DNA of 64,000 nt from Gudongella sp964575895 (GTDB taxonomy: Bacteria > Bacillota > Clostridia > Tissierellales > Tissierellaceae), in the NCBI GenBank assembly GCA_964575895.1, contig CAZNTE010000002.1, positions 62,001 through 126,000 of the forward strand. Reading direction: 5' to 3'. Below the pieces are notes generated by a model. It saw only the letters and a program-made list of their open reading frames with translations, was not told where the DNA came from and ran no database searches. The stretch's first letter is position 1, and each line of letters begins with the position of its first letter. Shown piece by piece: positions 8,031 through 15,002 of the stretch. The position numbers and the translations under genes were made by a program.

Positions 8031-8822
8031 TTATACCTCCTGCAATAAAGAGTTTTTAAAAGATCTATATATTAATTCAGATACTTTACCGATAAATTCC
8101 TTGTTTTTCCAATTACTCGTACCATTGCTTACAAAGATTCCAAGAAAATACAGTTCACTACCAAGTTGGAAGATTCCAACATCATGATTTAAGCCAGCTA
8201 ACTCACCGGTTTTATGAAAAATAACAAGGTCCTTTTTATCAACAAATCTTAGAAATGCATCAGATATTTTCTGAGTATATAATATATGGTATGCTAACTC
8301 ACTTAACTCTTTACCAACCAAACTATTATCCTTAAGTACCTTAAAAATCTCAAATGTATCCATAATCGTTGTATGGTTATCCATTCCTCTTTCAATGGAT
8401 TGAAAATCCATCATTTTTCTTTGTAAAATGGTATTTTTTAATTGTAAGTTTTTAGCTAGTAAATTTATTTTATCCATGCCAAGAAGATCAATCAAAACAT
8501 TAGTAGCGGTGTTATCGCTATATGCGATCATAAGTGTAATCAGATCTTTGTATGTAAATTCTCTAATATCTAAATCTTCAATCACACTAAAAGGTACAAT
8601 ATCACTTTCTTTTACCTTGATATTCTGGCATAGATTAAAAATACCTTCTTCTGATTGTCTTAATGCCTCAGCCATAATTAGAATTTTAATTATACTTGCA
8701 GATTCATGTATGATATCTGCATTATAATCGATTATTATCTTATCTTTAACCAAATCCTTGCAGTATATTGATACTTTCATTTCATAACTATCGATCAAAT
8801 CAAAAATACCTGTACAATCCAT
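8031..8822 (-). CDS. Cytosolic serine hydrolase of the class A beta-lactamase/transpeptidase fold
   Basis: The 263-aa protein carries the three penicilloyl-serine-transferase motifs: S43-I-I-K46, S102-D-N and K204-T-G. I find no clear ExxLN (Glu166) motif of true class A beta-lactamases, and no signal peptide, lipobox or membrane span, so it is probably not a resistance enzyme. The position between an LD-carboxypeptidase and a DL-endopeptidase gene suggests an intracellular hydrolase for D-Ala-containing or other wall-derived peptides; that role is inferred. Expression seems coupled to the operon, and its stop overlaps the ribosome-binding site of ykfC. It is preceded by a perfect 17-bp hairpin. 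Confidence 0.8.
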   Translation of the reverse strand: MDCTGIFDLIDSYEMKVSIYCKDLVKDKIIIDYNADIIHESASIIKILIMAEALRQSEEGIFNLCQNIKVKESDIVPFSVIEDLDIREFTYKDLITLMIAYSDNTATNVLIDLLGMDKINLLAKNLQLKNTILQRKMMDFQSIERGMDNHTTIMDTFEIFKVLKDNSLVGKELSELAYHILYTQKISDAFLRFVDKKDLVIFHKTGELAGLNHDVGIFQLGSELYFLGIFVSNGTSNWKNKEFIGKVSELIYRSFKNSLLQEV

Positions 8823-8842
8823 AAAAAACTCCCCTTAAACTG

Positions 8843-8883
8843 GATAATAGTAGAATAAACGATAAATTTATTCTACTATTATC
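8843..8883 (-). other. perfect 17-bp intercistronic hairpin
   Basis: Inverted repeat with arms GATAATAGTAGAATAAA at 8843-8859 and its exact complement at 8867-8883, separated by a 7-base loop. It begins four bases after the LD-carboxypeptidase stop. No T-run follows directly; instead come AAGGGGAG and the next start codon, so an RNA-processing or stability element or a partial attenuator is more likely than a full terminator. Confidence 0.7.
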
Positions 8884-8887
8884 TTGA

Positions 8888-9805
8888 TTATTTAACCTCA
8901 AATTTTATTGTCTTATTACCCGTATCAATGGTTGTAAATGCACCCATTGGCAAAGTAGCCATTGGGAAATCATGCCCTGACTTAATGTTGAATAGTGTTG
9001 GAATATTTAGTGGCTTAATAATATCATTAAATAATTCCATTACTGTGAATTCATTTTCATTCCTTTGGTTACAGTTGGTAAAATCCCCAATGAGAATACC
9101 CTTGGATTTTTGAATCAATCCAGAATGAACTAATTGATGAAGCATTCTATCTACTCTATAAGTATTTTCACCAACTTCTTCTATAAACAATATTTTACCT
9201 TTTGTGTCAATTTCATACTCGGTTCCTATACTTGCTACTATTAATGCTAAATTTCCTCCCACCAATTCTCCTTCGCTTTTACCATCTACTAAAACTGCTA
9301 ATTCTTCTCCCTGAGGATTTTGAAAAAATAAATCTTCATTCATATCAAGGGTTCTAATCAAGCTATCCTTAGTATATTCATCAAACTTAGTTCTCATATT
9401 GGAAGCTACCATAGGACCATGGTAAGATATGAAATCACATTTTTTATTAATCATCATGTGGATATTCGTAATATCTGAATATCCTACAAAGATTTTTGGG
9501 TTGCTCTTTAATAGGTCCCAATCAATTTTGTCCATTATTCTACAGCTTCCATATCCACCTCTAAGACAAAAGATTCCTTTTATTTCATCATTTCCAAACA
9601 TATCATTAATATCTTTAGCTCTTATTTCATCTGTACCAGCCAGATATCCCTTATATGATGATTTAGTGCTTTCACCAAGAATAACCCTATATCCCAATGA
9701 CTCCAATGCTTTTACACAATCATCCAGATACTGTTGATCAATGGGTGAAGATGGTGCTACAATTCCAACTAAATCATTTATATTAAGTTTATTAGGTTTT
9801 CTCAT
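8888..9805 (-). CDS. ldcA: LD-carboxypeptidase, peptidase family S66 (YkfA/LdcA-like)
   Basis: S66 LD-carboxypeptidases remove the terminal D-Ala from L-Ala-gamma-D-Glu-meso-DAP-D-Ala, an early step of cytosolic murein recycling. The 305-aa protein has the full family layout: VGIVAPSSP at the N-terminus, nucleophile S110 in FVGYSDITN, the glutamate of the triad in LFIEEVGEN (about 209/210), and H278 in KSGHDFPM. The MccF (microcin immunity) subgroup shares this fold, but the wall-recycling neighbours favour the LD-carboxypeptidase role. No signal peptide is present. It starts 9 bases after spmB with only a weak ribosome-binding site, so translation is probably coupled. Confidence 0.92.
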   Translation of the reverse strand: MRKPNKLNINDLVGIVAPSSPIDQQYLDDCVKALESLGYRVILGESTKSSYKGYLAGTDEIRAKDINDMFGNDEIKGIFCLRGGYGSCRIMDKIDWDLLKSNPKIFVGYSDITNIHMMINKKCDFISYHGPMVASNMRTKFDEYTKDSLIRTLDMNEDLFFQNPQGEELAVLVDGKSEGELVGGNLALIVASIGTEYEIDTKGKILFIEEVGENTYRVDRMLHQLVHSGLIQKSKGILIGDFTNCNQRNENEFTVMELFNDIIKPLNIPTLFNIKSGHDFPMATLPMGAFTTIDTGNKTIKFEVK

Positions 9806-9814
9806 ATTCTAAAC

Positions 9815-10351
9815 CTATGCAAACATTAAGTTTGTAACTATAACTGCAGTTATTAATCCAACAGCATCAGCAATTAAACCAGCTGGAAGTGCATGTCTAG
9901 TTTTTCTTACACTAATAGCTCCAAAATATACTGCTAAGACATACAGTGTTGTTTCAGTTGAACCATTCATTACTGAAGCCATTCTACCAATTAATGAATC
10001 CGGTCCGTGATCTGCAAACAGAGCATTCATTACACCTGAAGCTCCTCCTCCAGATAATGGTCTCATTAGTGCCATTGGCAATACTTCTCCAGGCATTCCC
10101 ATAAGATTTGTTATAGGTGATAATAATCTTGTAGCGAAATCCATTGCCCCCGATGCTCTGAAAATTCCTATGGCAACAAGCATGGCAACCAGGAATGGGA
10201 TAATTCTTACAGCAGTGTGAAATCCTTCTTTTGCTCCTTCAGTAAAGGATTCATATACTTTAACCTTCTTTATGTAACCATATACTGGAATCATTAGTAC
10301 AATCAATGGTATAGCATATAATGATATTGTTTCCATTATTTTAATAAACAT
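9815..10351 (-). CDS. spmB: Spore maturation protein SpmB (nucleoside-recognition/Gate-domain membrane protein)
   Basis: This 178-aa integral membrane protein matches SpmB, which with SpmA is needed for full dehydration and heat resistance of Bacillus spores; the transported or bound substrate is unknown. About four or five hydrophobic spans are visible, with the Gate-domain signatures GFHTAVRIIPFLVAM and SGGGASGVMNALFADHGPDS. A GGAGGG lies six bases before the ATG. It follows spmA by 11 bases. The unusual point is its place in the middle of a sigma-54-driven operon for wall-peptide breakdown rather than beside dacB, which raises the possibility of a transport role for a wall-derived compound. 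Confidence 0.93.
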   Translation of the reverse strand: MFIKIMETISLYAIPLIVLMIPVYGYIKKVKVYESFTEGAKEGFHTAVRIIPFLVAMLVAIGIFRASGAMDFATRLLSPITNLMGMPGEVLPMALMRPLSGGGASGVMNALFADHGPDSLIGRMASVMNGSTETTLYVLAVYFGAISVRKTRHALPAGLIADAVGLITAVIVTNLMFA

Positions 10352-10362
10352 TCATATCCCTC

Positions 10363-10989
10363 CTATGCTTGTTCTACATTAACATCAACTTTTTCACTTT
10401 TCTTGATGTTAAATCTAGGTAATTTTTGTAGTAACTTAACAGCTATAATTGCTGCTGTAGTAGAAGCTATCGTAGCAATTATAGTAGGCCCTATTATCTC
10501 TGCTGGGTTTGCTGAGCCAGCAGCTGATCTAAAGGCAATAACTGATGAAGCTATAAGAGTAACTGATGATGTATTAATTGCCAAGAACATAACCATTGCA
10601 TTTGTAGCAGTATCCTTATTGTCATTTAATGTTTGTAACTCTTGCATCGCTTTGATCCCCAGTGGTGTAGCAGCATTACCTAATCCAAATACGTTCGCTG
10701 CCATATTCATTACTATTGCACCCATAGCAGGATGATCTGCTGGTACCTCAGGGAACAGTCTCACTAAAATTGGCTTTAGTAGTTTACCCAAGGCTTTTAC
10801 CAATCCTGAATCTTCTGCAATTCTCATTAATCCTAACCAAAGTGCCATTACCCCAATTAAACCCAGAGATAAGTTAACAGCTGTTTCTGCATTACTTATA
10901 GCAGCTGAAGTTACTACAGATATATCACCTGTTGCCACAGCAGCTATAACTCCGATTACAATCAAACCTAACCAAATAACATTAATCAT
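10363..10989 (-). CDS. spmA: Spore maturation protein SpmA (nucleoside-recognition/Gate-domain membrane protein)
   Basis: SpmA is the partner of SpmB; both are Gate-domain membrane proteins related to one half of nucleoside-transporter-like proteins. The 208-aa sequence starts with a hydrophobic segment (MINVIWLGLIVIGVIAAV) and contains the family motifs VMALWLGLMRIAEDSG, NVFGLGNAATPLGIKAM and NTSSVTLIASSVIAFR. AGGAGG precedes the ATG. It follows lysA by 26 bases, so it is transcribed from the sigma-54 promoter at 12296-12312. A sporulation promoter of its own is not evident in the short gap. Confidence 0.93.
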   Translation of the reverse strand: MINVIWLGLIVIGVIAAVATGDISVVTSAAISNAETAVNLSLGLIGVMALWLGLMRIAEDSGLVKALGKLLKPILVRLFPEVPADHPAMGAIVMNMAANVFGLGNAATPLGIKAMQELQTLNDNKDTATNAMVMFLAINTSSVTLIASSVIAFRSAAGSANPAEIIGPTIIATIASTTAAIIAVKLLQKLPRFNIKKSEKVDVNVEQA

Positions 10990-11015
10990 TAATTATTCCT
11001 CCTCTTTTATTAAAA

Positions 11016-12269
11016 TTAAAATAAATCATCACATGTCTGTCTCTTTACAACTAATTTATCAACTCCCTCCTTAACCATAACAACTGGTGGTCTCAATAAC
11101 TTATTATAATTGCTTGCCATGGAGAAATTATATGCACCAGTTGATTTAACGCATAGAATATCTCCCCTTTCTGCTTTTGGTAGCATTATATCCCAGATTA
11201 AAATATCTCCACTCTCACAGCACTTTCCCGCAACAGTAACCAACTCCTGGTCTTTAGAGTTATATTTATTAGCAATGACAGCATCATACTTGGCTTGATA
11301 AAGAGCAGGTCTTGGATTATCAGGCATGCCACCATCTATAGAGATATATTTTCTAACACCTTCTATATTCTTTATAGAACCAACTTCATATAATGTTATC
11401 CCTGCTTCTCCAACAATATATCTTCCTGGTTCTATATAGACAACTGGTCTGCTTATGCTAATTTCTCTAGACTTCTTCTCCACTAACTCCATAATGGGGT
11501 CTAGAAAATACTCTATGTCTAAAGGTTCATCCATTGAAGTATATTTTATTCCAAATCCTCCACCTATATTGAGTTCTTCCACATGGTAATCATATTCCTG
11601 TTTTATCCAATCAATAATTTCAAACACTTTCTCAGTTGCTTCAACATAAGGACTGTTACTAAACAATTGTGATCCAATATGAAAATGAATCCCTTTAAAA
11701 TCTATACATTCACTTTTTATTGCAATATTCAATGCTTCCTCTAACTCCTTAGACCCTATGGGTATTCCAAATTTAGAGTCCAATTGGCCTGTGGTAATAT
11801 ACTTATGAGTATCTCCTGCTACTGCAGGTGATAATCTAAATAAGACTGCTACTTTTTTTTCGGATTCTGTTAAAATTTCCCTAAGTAATACTAATTCAGA
11901 TAGGCTATCTACAACGATTCTACCCACCCCGGATTTAATAGCAAGTTTTAGTTCCTCAGTGGATTTGTTATTACCATGCATCATGATTTTTGATGGTTCC
12001 ATGCCATTCTTTAAAGCTATCATTAACTCACAATAAGACACTACATCAATACCAAAATCCTCATCCTTTAGAATTTCAATCATATAATTACACAGAAATG
12101 CTTTGCTAGCATAGTATGCATAAGTGTTCTCATACTTATCTAAGAATTTTTCTTTAATAGTATTTATTCTTTTTCTAATTAAATCTTCATCCATAACATA
12201 TACAGGGGTTCCATACTTTTTAGCAATTTCAGTGGTATCGGTTCCTGCAAAGTAGAATTTATCATCCAT
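11016..12269 (-). CDS. lysA: Diaminopimelate decarboxylase
   Basis: LysA is the PLP enzyme that decarboxylates meso-diaminopimelate to L-lysine. The 417-aa protein has the alanine-racemase-like barrel with the PLP lysine in YYASKAFLC, HIGSQ, the phosphate-binding GGGFGIKY, EPGR, and the CESGD motif of the dimer-interface active site. It is the first gene of the operon, with GAGGAGGAG ahead of the ATG and a -24/-12 promoter about 27 bases upstream. Normally lysA serves biosynthesis; here its company of an LD-carboxypeptidase, a DL-endopeptidase and an Ala-Glu epimerase suggests it also uses meso-DAP salvaged from wall peptides. Confidence 0.95.
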   Translation of the reverse strand: MDDKFYFAGTDTTEIAKKYGTPVYVMDEDLIRKRINTIKEKFLDKYENTYAYYASKAFLCNYMIEILKDEDFGIDVVSYCELMIALKNGMEPSKIMMHGNNKSTEELKLAIKSGVGRIVVDSLSELVLLREILTESEKKVAVLFRLSPAVAGDTHKYITTGQLDSKFGIPIGSKELEEALNIAIKSECIDFKGIHFHIGSQLFSNSPYVEATEKVFEIIDWIKQEYDYHVEELNIGGGFGIKYTSMDEPLDIEYFLDPIMELVEKKSREISISRPVVYIEPGRYIVGEAGITLYEVGSIKNIEGVRKYISIDGGMPDNPRPALYQAKYDAVIANKYNSKDQELVTVAGKCCESGDILIWDIMLPKAERGDILCVKSTGAYNFSMASNYNKLLRPPVVMVKEGVDKLVVKRQTCDDLF

Positions 12270-12295
12270 AATACTCCTCCTCCCTCTATTTATAT

Positions 12296-12312
12296 TGCAA
12301 TTCTGATGCCAA
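12296..12312 (-). promoter_or_regulatory. sigma-54 (-24/-12) promoter of the lysA-ykfB operon
   Basis: The minus strand reads TTGGCATCAGAATTGCA, against the consensus TTGGCACG-N4-TTGCW. The invariant GG and GC dinucleotides are exactly 10 bases apart. The expected transcription start, near 12286, leaves a short leader holding the lysA GAGGAGGAG site. The adjacent divergon-like position of a sigma-54 activator gene (12491-14305) supports the call. Confidence 0.85.
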
Positions 12313-12383
12313 TAATTAAGATTAAGTAAATGTTTATTTCAAGCTGTTTCTATTTTATTAAAATTATGATTTTCCGTTATTTC

Positions 12384-12466
12384 GAACTAATAGAAAGACA
12401 ATTTCAAATATTCCCTTATTTTACGTAACAAAAAATCTGGAAATTAGTTCAATTTTTCGAACTAAT
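12384..12466. promoter_or_regulatory. candidate activator-binding sites (repeated GAACTAAT)
   Basis: The octamer GAACTAAT occurs at 12384-12391 and 12459-12466, and inverted (ATTAGTTC) at 12443-12450. These lie about 85-170 bases upstream of the -12 element, the usual range for enhancer sites of sigma-54 activators. The two distal copies form a dyad that also serves as the stem of the terminator of the activator gene. Assignment as binding sites is inferred. Confidence 0.4.
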
Positions 12467-12476
12467 TTCCAGATTT
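12425..12476 (-). terminator. terminator of the sigma-54 activator gene
   Basis: On the minus strand AAATCTGGAAATTAGTTC pairs with GAACTAATTTCCAGATTT across a short AT loop, followed by TTTTTTG. It starts about 15 bases after the activator stop codon and separates that gene from lysA, so lysA must have its own promoter. The rest of the 221-base gap (12270-12490) holds the promoter and the repeats listed separately. Confidence 0.85.
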
Positions 12477-12490
12477 ATGAACAAACCTTA

Positions 12491-14305
12491 TTACTTGCTT
12501 AATGAGATACTATATTCCTTCAACTTACCGTAAAAATTTGTCTTGCCAATTCCTAATTCCTTATAGGTAGACTTTATATTGTACTCATTTTTTATCAGCG
12601 TTTCAACAATTATTCTTTTTTCATGCTTTTTTAGCCTATTCTTTAGATCCATACTATATACTTGAGTTTTAGCCTTTATACCTTCTAACATCAGATCATC
12701 AGGGGAAATAACTCCATTGCTGTTAATACTTATGGCTCTATGGATAATATTTTCCATTTCTCTAATGTTTCCTGGATAATCATATGCTGTTAGTATATTA
12801 AAGGCTTCACTTGAAATCACAATATCCTTAACCTGAGTTTCATCTTTTAGTCTTTCAAATACATGGTTAATCAATATTGGAATATCTTCTCTTCTTTCCT
12901 TTAATGATGGGATGAATATGGGAATGACATTTATCCTATAATACAGATCCTCTCTAAATTTCCCATTCTTTATCTCATTCACTAAATTCTTGTTTGTTGC
13001 AGCTATTACTCTTACATTAACCCCGATTTCCTTTTCTGCACCTATTTTCATGAAGGTTCTGCTTTGAAGAAAATGTAATAGTTTTGATTGAAGATTAATA
13101 GGCATATCACCTATTTCGTCAAGAAAAACCGTCCCTCCATCAGCTACTTCAAATAGACCCTTCTTGCCGTGAGTAGAAGCTCCTGTAAATGAATTTTTCT
13201 CATATCCAAATAGCTCACTTTCCATAAGTTCCTTTGGTATTGATGCACAGTTTATTACTACAAATGGTTTTTCCCGCCTTAAGCTACAATTGTGTATCTT
13301 TTTCGCCAAATATGTCTTTCCTGTACCACTATCACCTAATAACAAAATGGTTGCCTCAGTCTGGGATGCTCTAAAAGATATATTCCTAATATTCTCTACA
13401 GCATCACTGGTTCCAACTATTTGTGGAAATATTTCTATCCCTTGATATAGGTTTTCTATTTCCTTTAATCTCAACAGTGCTTCGTCTCTTTCATGGACTG
13501 CTTTTATATACTGTGTAATGTCTTCAACCTTTAAAATTGCACCTAAAGTTTCATTCTCAGAGACAATGCTTACTATGGAGGCCAGTACCGGTCTTTGATT
13601 AATTTCCATATATCTTTTAGAAAATCCTGTGTTTTTCTTCATGGATTCCAAAAGCAGTTCATCCAAATCTTTGTTATTAGGATGAAACAGACTGATGTGT
13701 TCACCAATAGGATCGATATTATCGATTCCCTTTGAACTAAAGGGCTTACCTTGAAGTAAATCCTTTATGGATTCACTTTTAGCTGTATATCCTATTTCTT
13801 GATAGAAGATTAATTGATTCTCCCTATATATGACTATGTTCCCAATTGATTTAATATATGACATTTCAAACACAGTATCATTTATTTCAATCTTTGTATT
13901 CTTATTGATTGTATCAAGCTCTAGTTTGTACTTTAACCCTCCCATTTCACCTTGTAGATGATGTATATCTTTCTTATTATGAGTGACTATTTTATATGAA
14001 TTTGATTTGATTGACTTATAGATTCCACAACACAACAAACCTTGGTTCTTTTCTATATCAATTCCTGAAATCCCAATTATTTCAAGGTCCTTTGCCATCA
14101 ACCCTCCATCATCATTTGAAAACATAGAATCCACTATAAAAACCATATCTCCATCTTTAATGACTCCAGAGTCATGCCCAATTCCTTTTGATGATTTCAA
14201 TCCAAATATTTCTTTAGCTTTTGTATTATATTCTTCTATGATTCCTTTATTATTAATTATAATAATTCCTTCATCAATATATTCTGCTAAATTATATTTT
14301 TTCAT
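12491..14305 (-). CDS. Sigma-54-dependent transcriptional activator with PAS sensing region (bacterial enhancer-binding protein)
   Basis: The 604-aa protein opens with a PAS-like domain (LAEYIDEGIIIINNKGIIEE), continues through a long unrecognised sensing region and a second PAS-like segment (about 225-275), then the AAA+ ATPase with Walker A GDSGTGKT (324-331), a sigma-54-contact loop reading NSFTGA instead of GAFTGA (371-376), Walker B GGTVFLDE (390-397), and a C-terminal Fis-type helix-turn-helix ending at GIGKTNFYGKLKEY. It has no receiver domain, so it likely senses a small molecule. Start: ATG at 14305 after AAGGTGG. It neighbours a -24/-12 promoter and is the obvious candidate regulator of lysA-ykfB. 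The ligand is unknown; a wall-derived peptide or amino acid would fit. Confidence 0.92.
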   Translation of the reverse strand: MKKYNLAEYIDEGIIIINNKGIIEEYNTKAKEIFGLKSSKGIGHDSGVIKDGDMVFIVDSMFSNDDGGLMAKDLEIIGISGIDIEKNQGLLCCGIYKSIKSNSYKIVTHNKKDIHHLQGEMGGLKYKLELDTINKNTKIEINDTVFEMSYIKSIGNIVIYRENQLIFYQEIGYTAKSESIKDLLQGKPFSSKGIDNIDPIGEHISLFHPNNKDLDELLLESMKKNTGFSKRYMEINQRPVLASIVSIVSENETLGAILKVEDITQYIKAVHERDEALLRLKEIENLYQGIEIFPQIVGTSDAVENIRNISFRASQTEATILLLGDSGTGKTYLAKKIHNCSLRREKPFVVINCASIPKELMESELFGYEKNSFTGASTHGKKGLFEVADGGTVFLDEIGDMPINLQSKLLHFLQSRTFMKIGAEKEIGVNVRVIAATNKNLVNEIKNGKFREDLYYRINVIPIFIPSLKERREDIPILINHVFERLKDETQVKDIVISSEAFNILTAYDYPGNIREMENIIHRAISINSNGVISPDDLMLEGIKAKTQVYSMDLKNRLKKHEKRIIVETLIKNEYNIKSTYKELGIGKTNFYGKLKEYSISLSK

Positions 14306-14325
14306 ACACACCACCTTAATAAGTT

Positions 14326-14350
14326 AATAAGCTGGGCAAACCAGCTTATT
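14326..14350 (-). other. intercistronic hairpin after rpe
   Basis: A 10-bp perfect stem (AATAAGCTGG / CCAGCTTATT, 5-base loop) overlaps the rpe stop. The following sequence is TAACTTATTAAGG, without a T-run, so rpe transcripts may partly read into the activator gene. Confidence 0.5.
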
Positions 14351-15002
14351 TAGTGAAAAGTTCTTTAAATTCTCTCGTTCTAACCGTTACATCTTCTGCT
14401 CCAAATATGTCTGATCCCACAACAAGAATATCTGCTCCAGCCTCTGCTATTGAAACTGCATTATCCAGCTTAACTCCACCATCTACCTCAAGAAGTATAT
14501 GTTTGCCTGTATTATCTATCATCTTTCTCAAATCAGAGATCTTATCATACATGGCATTTATATAGCTTTGGCCACCAAATCCAGGATTAACTGACATGAT
14601 TAGAACAAGATCCAAATCATCCAATACATATTTCAGTACATCCAGTGGTGTTGCTGGATTTAAGGATACCCCAGCCTTAATACCCAATGCCTTTATCTCT
14701 TGAATAGTTCTATGAAGGTGAGTAGTTGCTTCAGCATGGACAGTGATTATGTCTGAACCAGCTTTTGCAAAATCCTTTAAAAATCTTTCAGGTCTATCTA
14801 TCATAAGATGAACATCAAATGTTAGATTAGTTGTTTTTCTTATTTTACTAATAATTGGAGCTCCAAAGGTTATATTAGGAACATAAATACCATCCATTAC
14901 ATCAAGATGTATCAGATCAGCTCCTCCATTCTCCACACTCCTTATTTCTTCAGCTAACTTTGAGAAATCTGCTGAAAGTAAGGATGGTGCGATTTTTGCC
15001 AT
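14346..15002 (-). CDS. rpe: Ribulose-phosphate 3-epimerase
   Basis: Rpe interconverts ribulose-5-phosphate and xylulose-5-phosphate in the pentose phosphate pathway. The 218-aa TIM barrel begins MAKIAPSLLSADFSKL and shows the metal- and acid/base-bearing motifs DLIHLDVMDG, FDVHLMI, VHAEA, MSVNPGFGGQ and LEVDGGV. It starts at the rsgA stop (one-base overlap with rsgA), after CAGGAGG, so prpC-prkC-rsgA-rpe form one unit as in Bacillus. There thiN would be next; in this genome the sigma-54 island intervenes. Confidence 0.96.
   Translation of the reverse strand: MAKIAPSLLSADFSKLAEEIRSVENGGADLIHLDVMDGIYVPNITFGAPIISKIRKTTNLTFDVHLMIDRPERFLKDFAKAGSDIITVHAEATTHLHRTIQEIKALGIKAGVSLNPATPLDVLKYVLDDLDLVLIMSVNPGFGGQSYINAMYDKISDLRKMIDNTGKHILLEVDGGVKLDNAVSIAEAGADILVVGSDIFGAEDVTVRTREFKELFTK

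Noticed and set aside
8031..8822. A beta-lactamase resistance gene
   Set aside because: SxxK/SDN/KTG motifs are shared with many non-resistance proteins; there is no export signal and no clear ExxLN, and the operon context is metabolic.
12270..12295. A lysine riboswitch ahead of lysA
   Set aside because: The leader between the -12 element and the ATG is too short (about 17 bases) for an L-box aptamer, and no such core occurs in the remaining gap.
6123..14305. The lysA-ykfB island as a mobile element or recent transfer
   Set aside because: No integrase, transposase, tRNA junction, direct repeats or clear composition change is visible at either edge, so only a shift in gene order can be stated.
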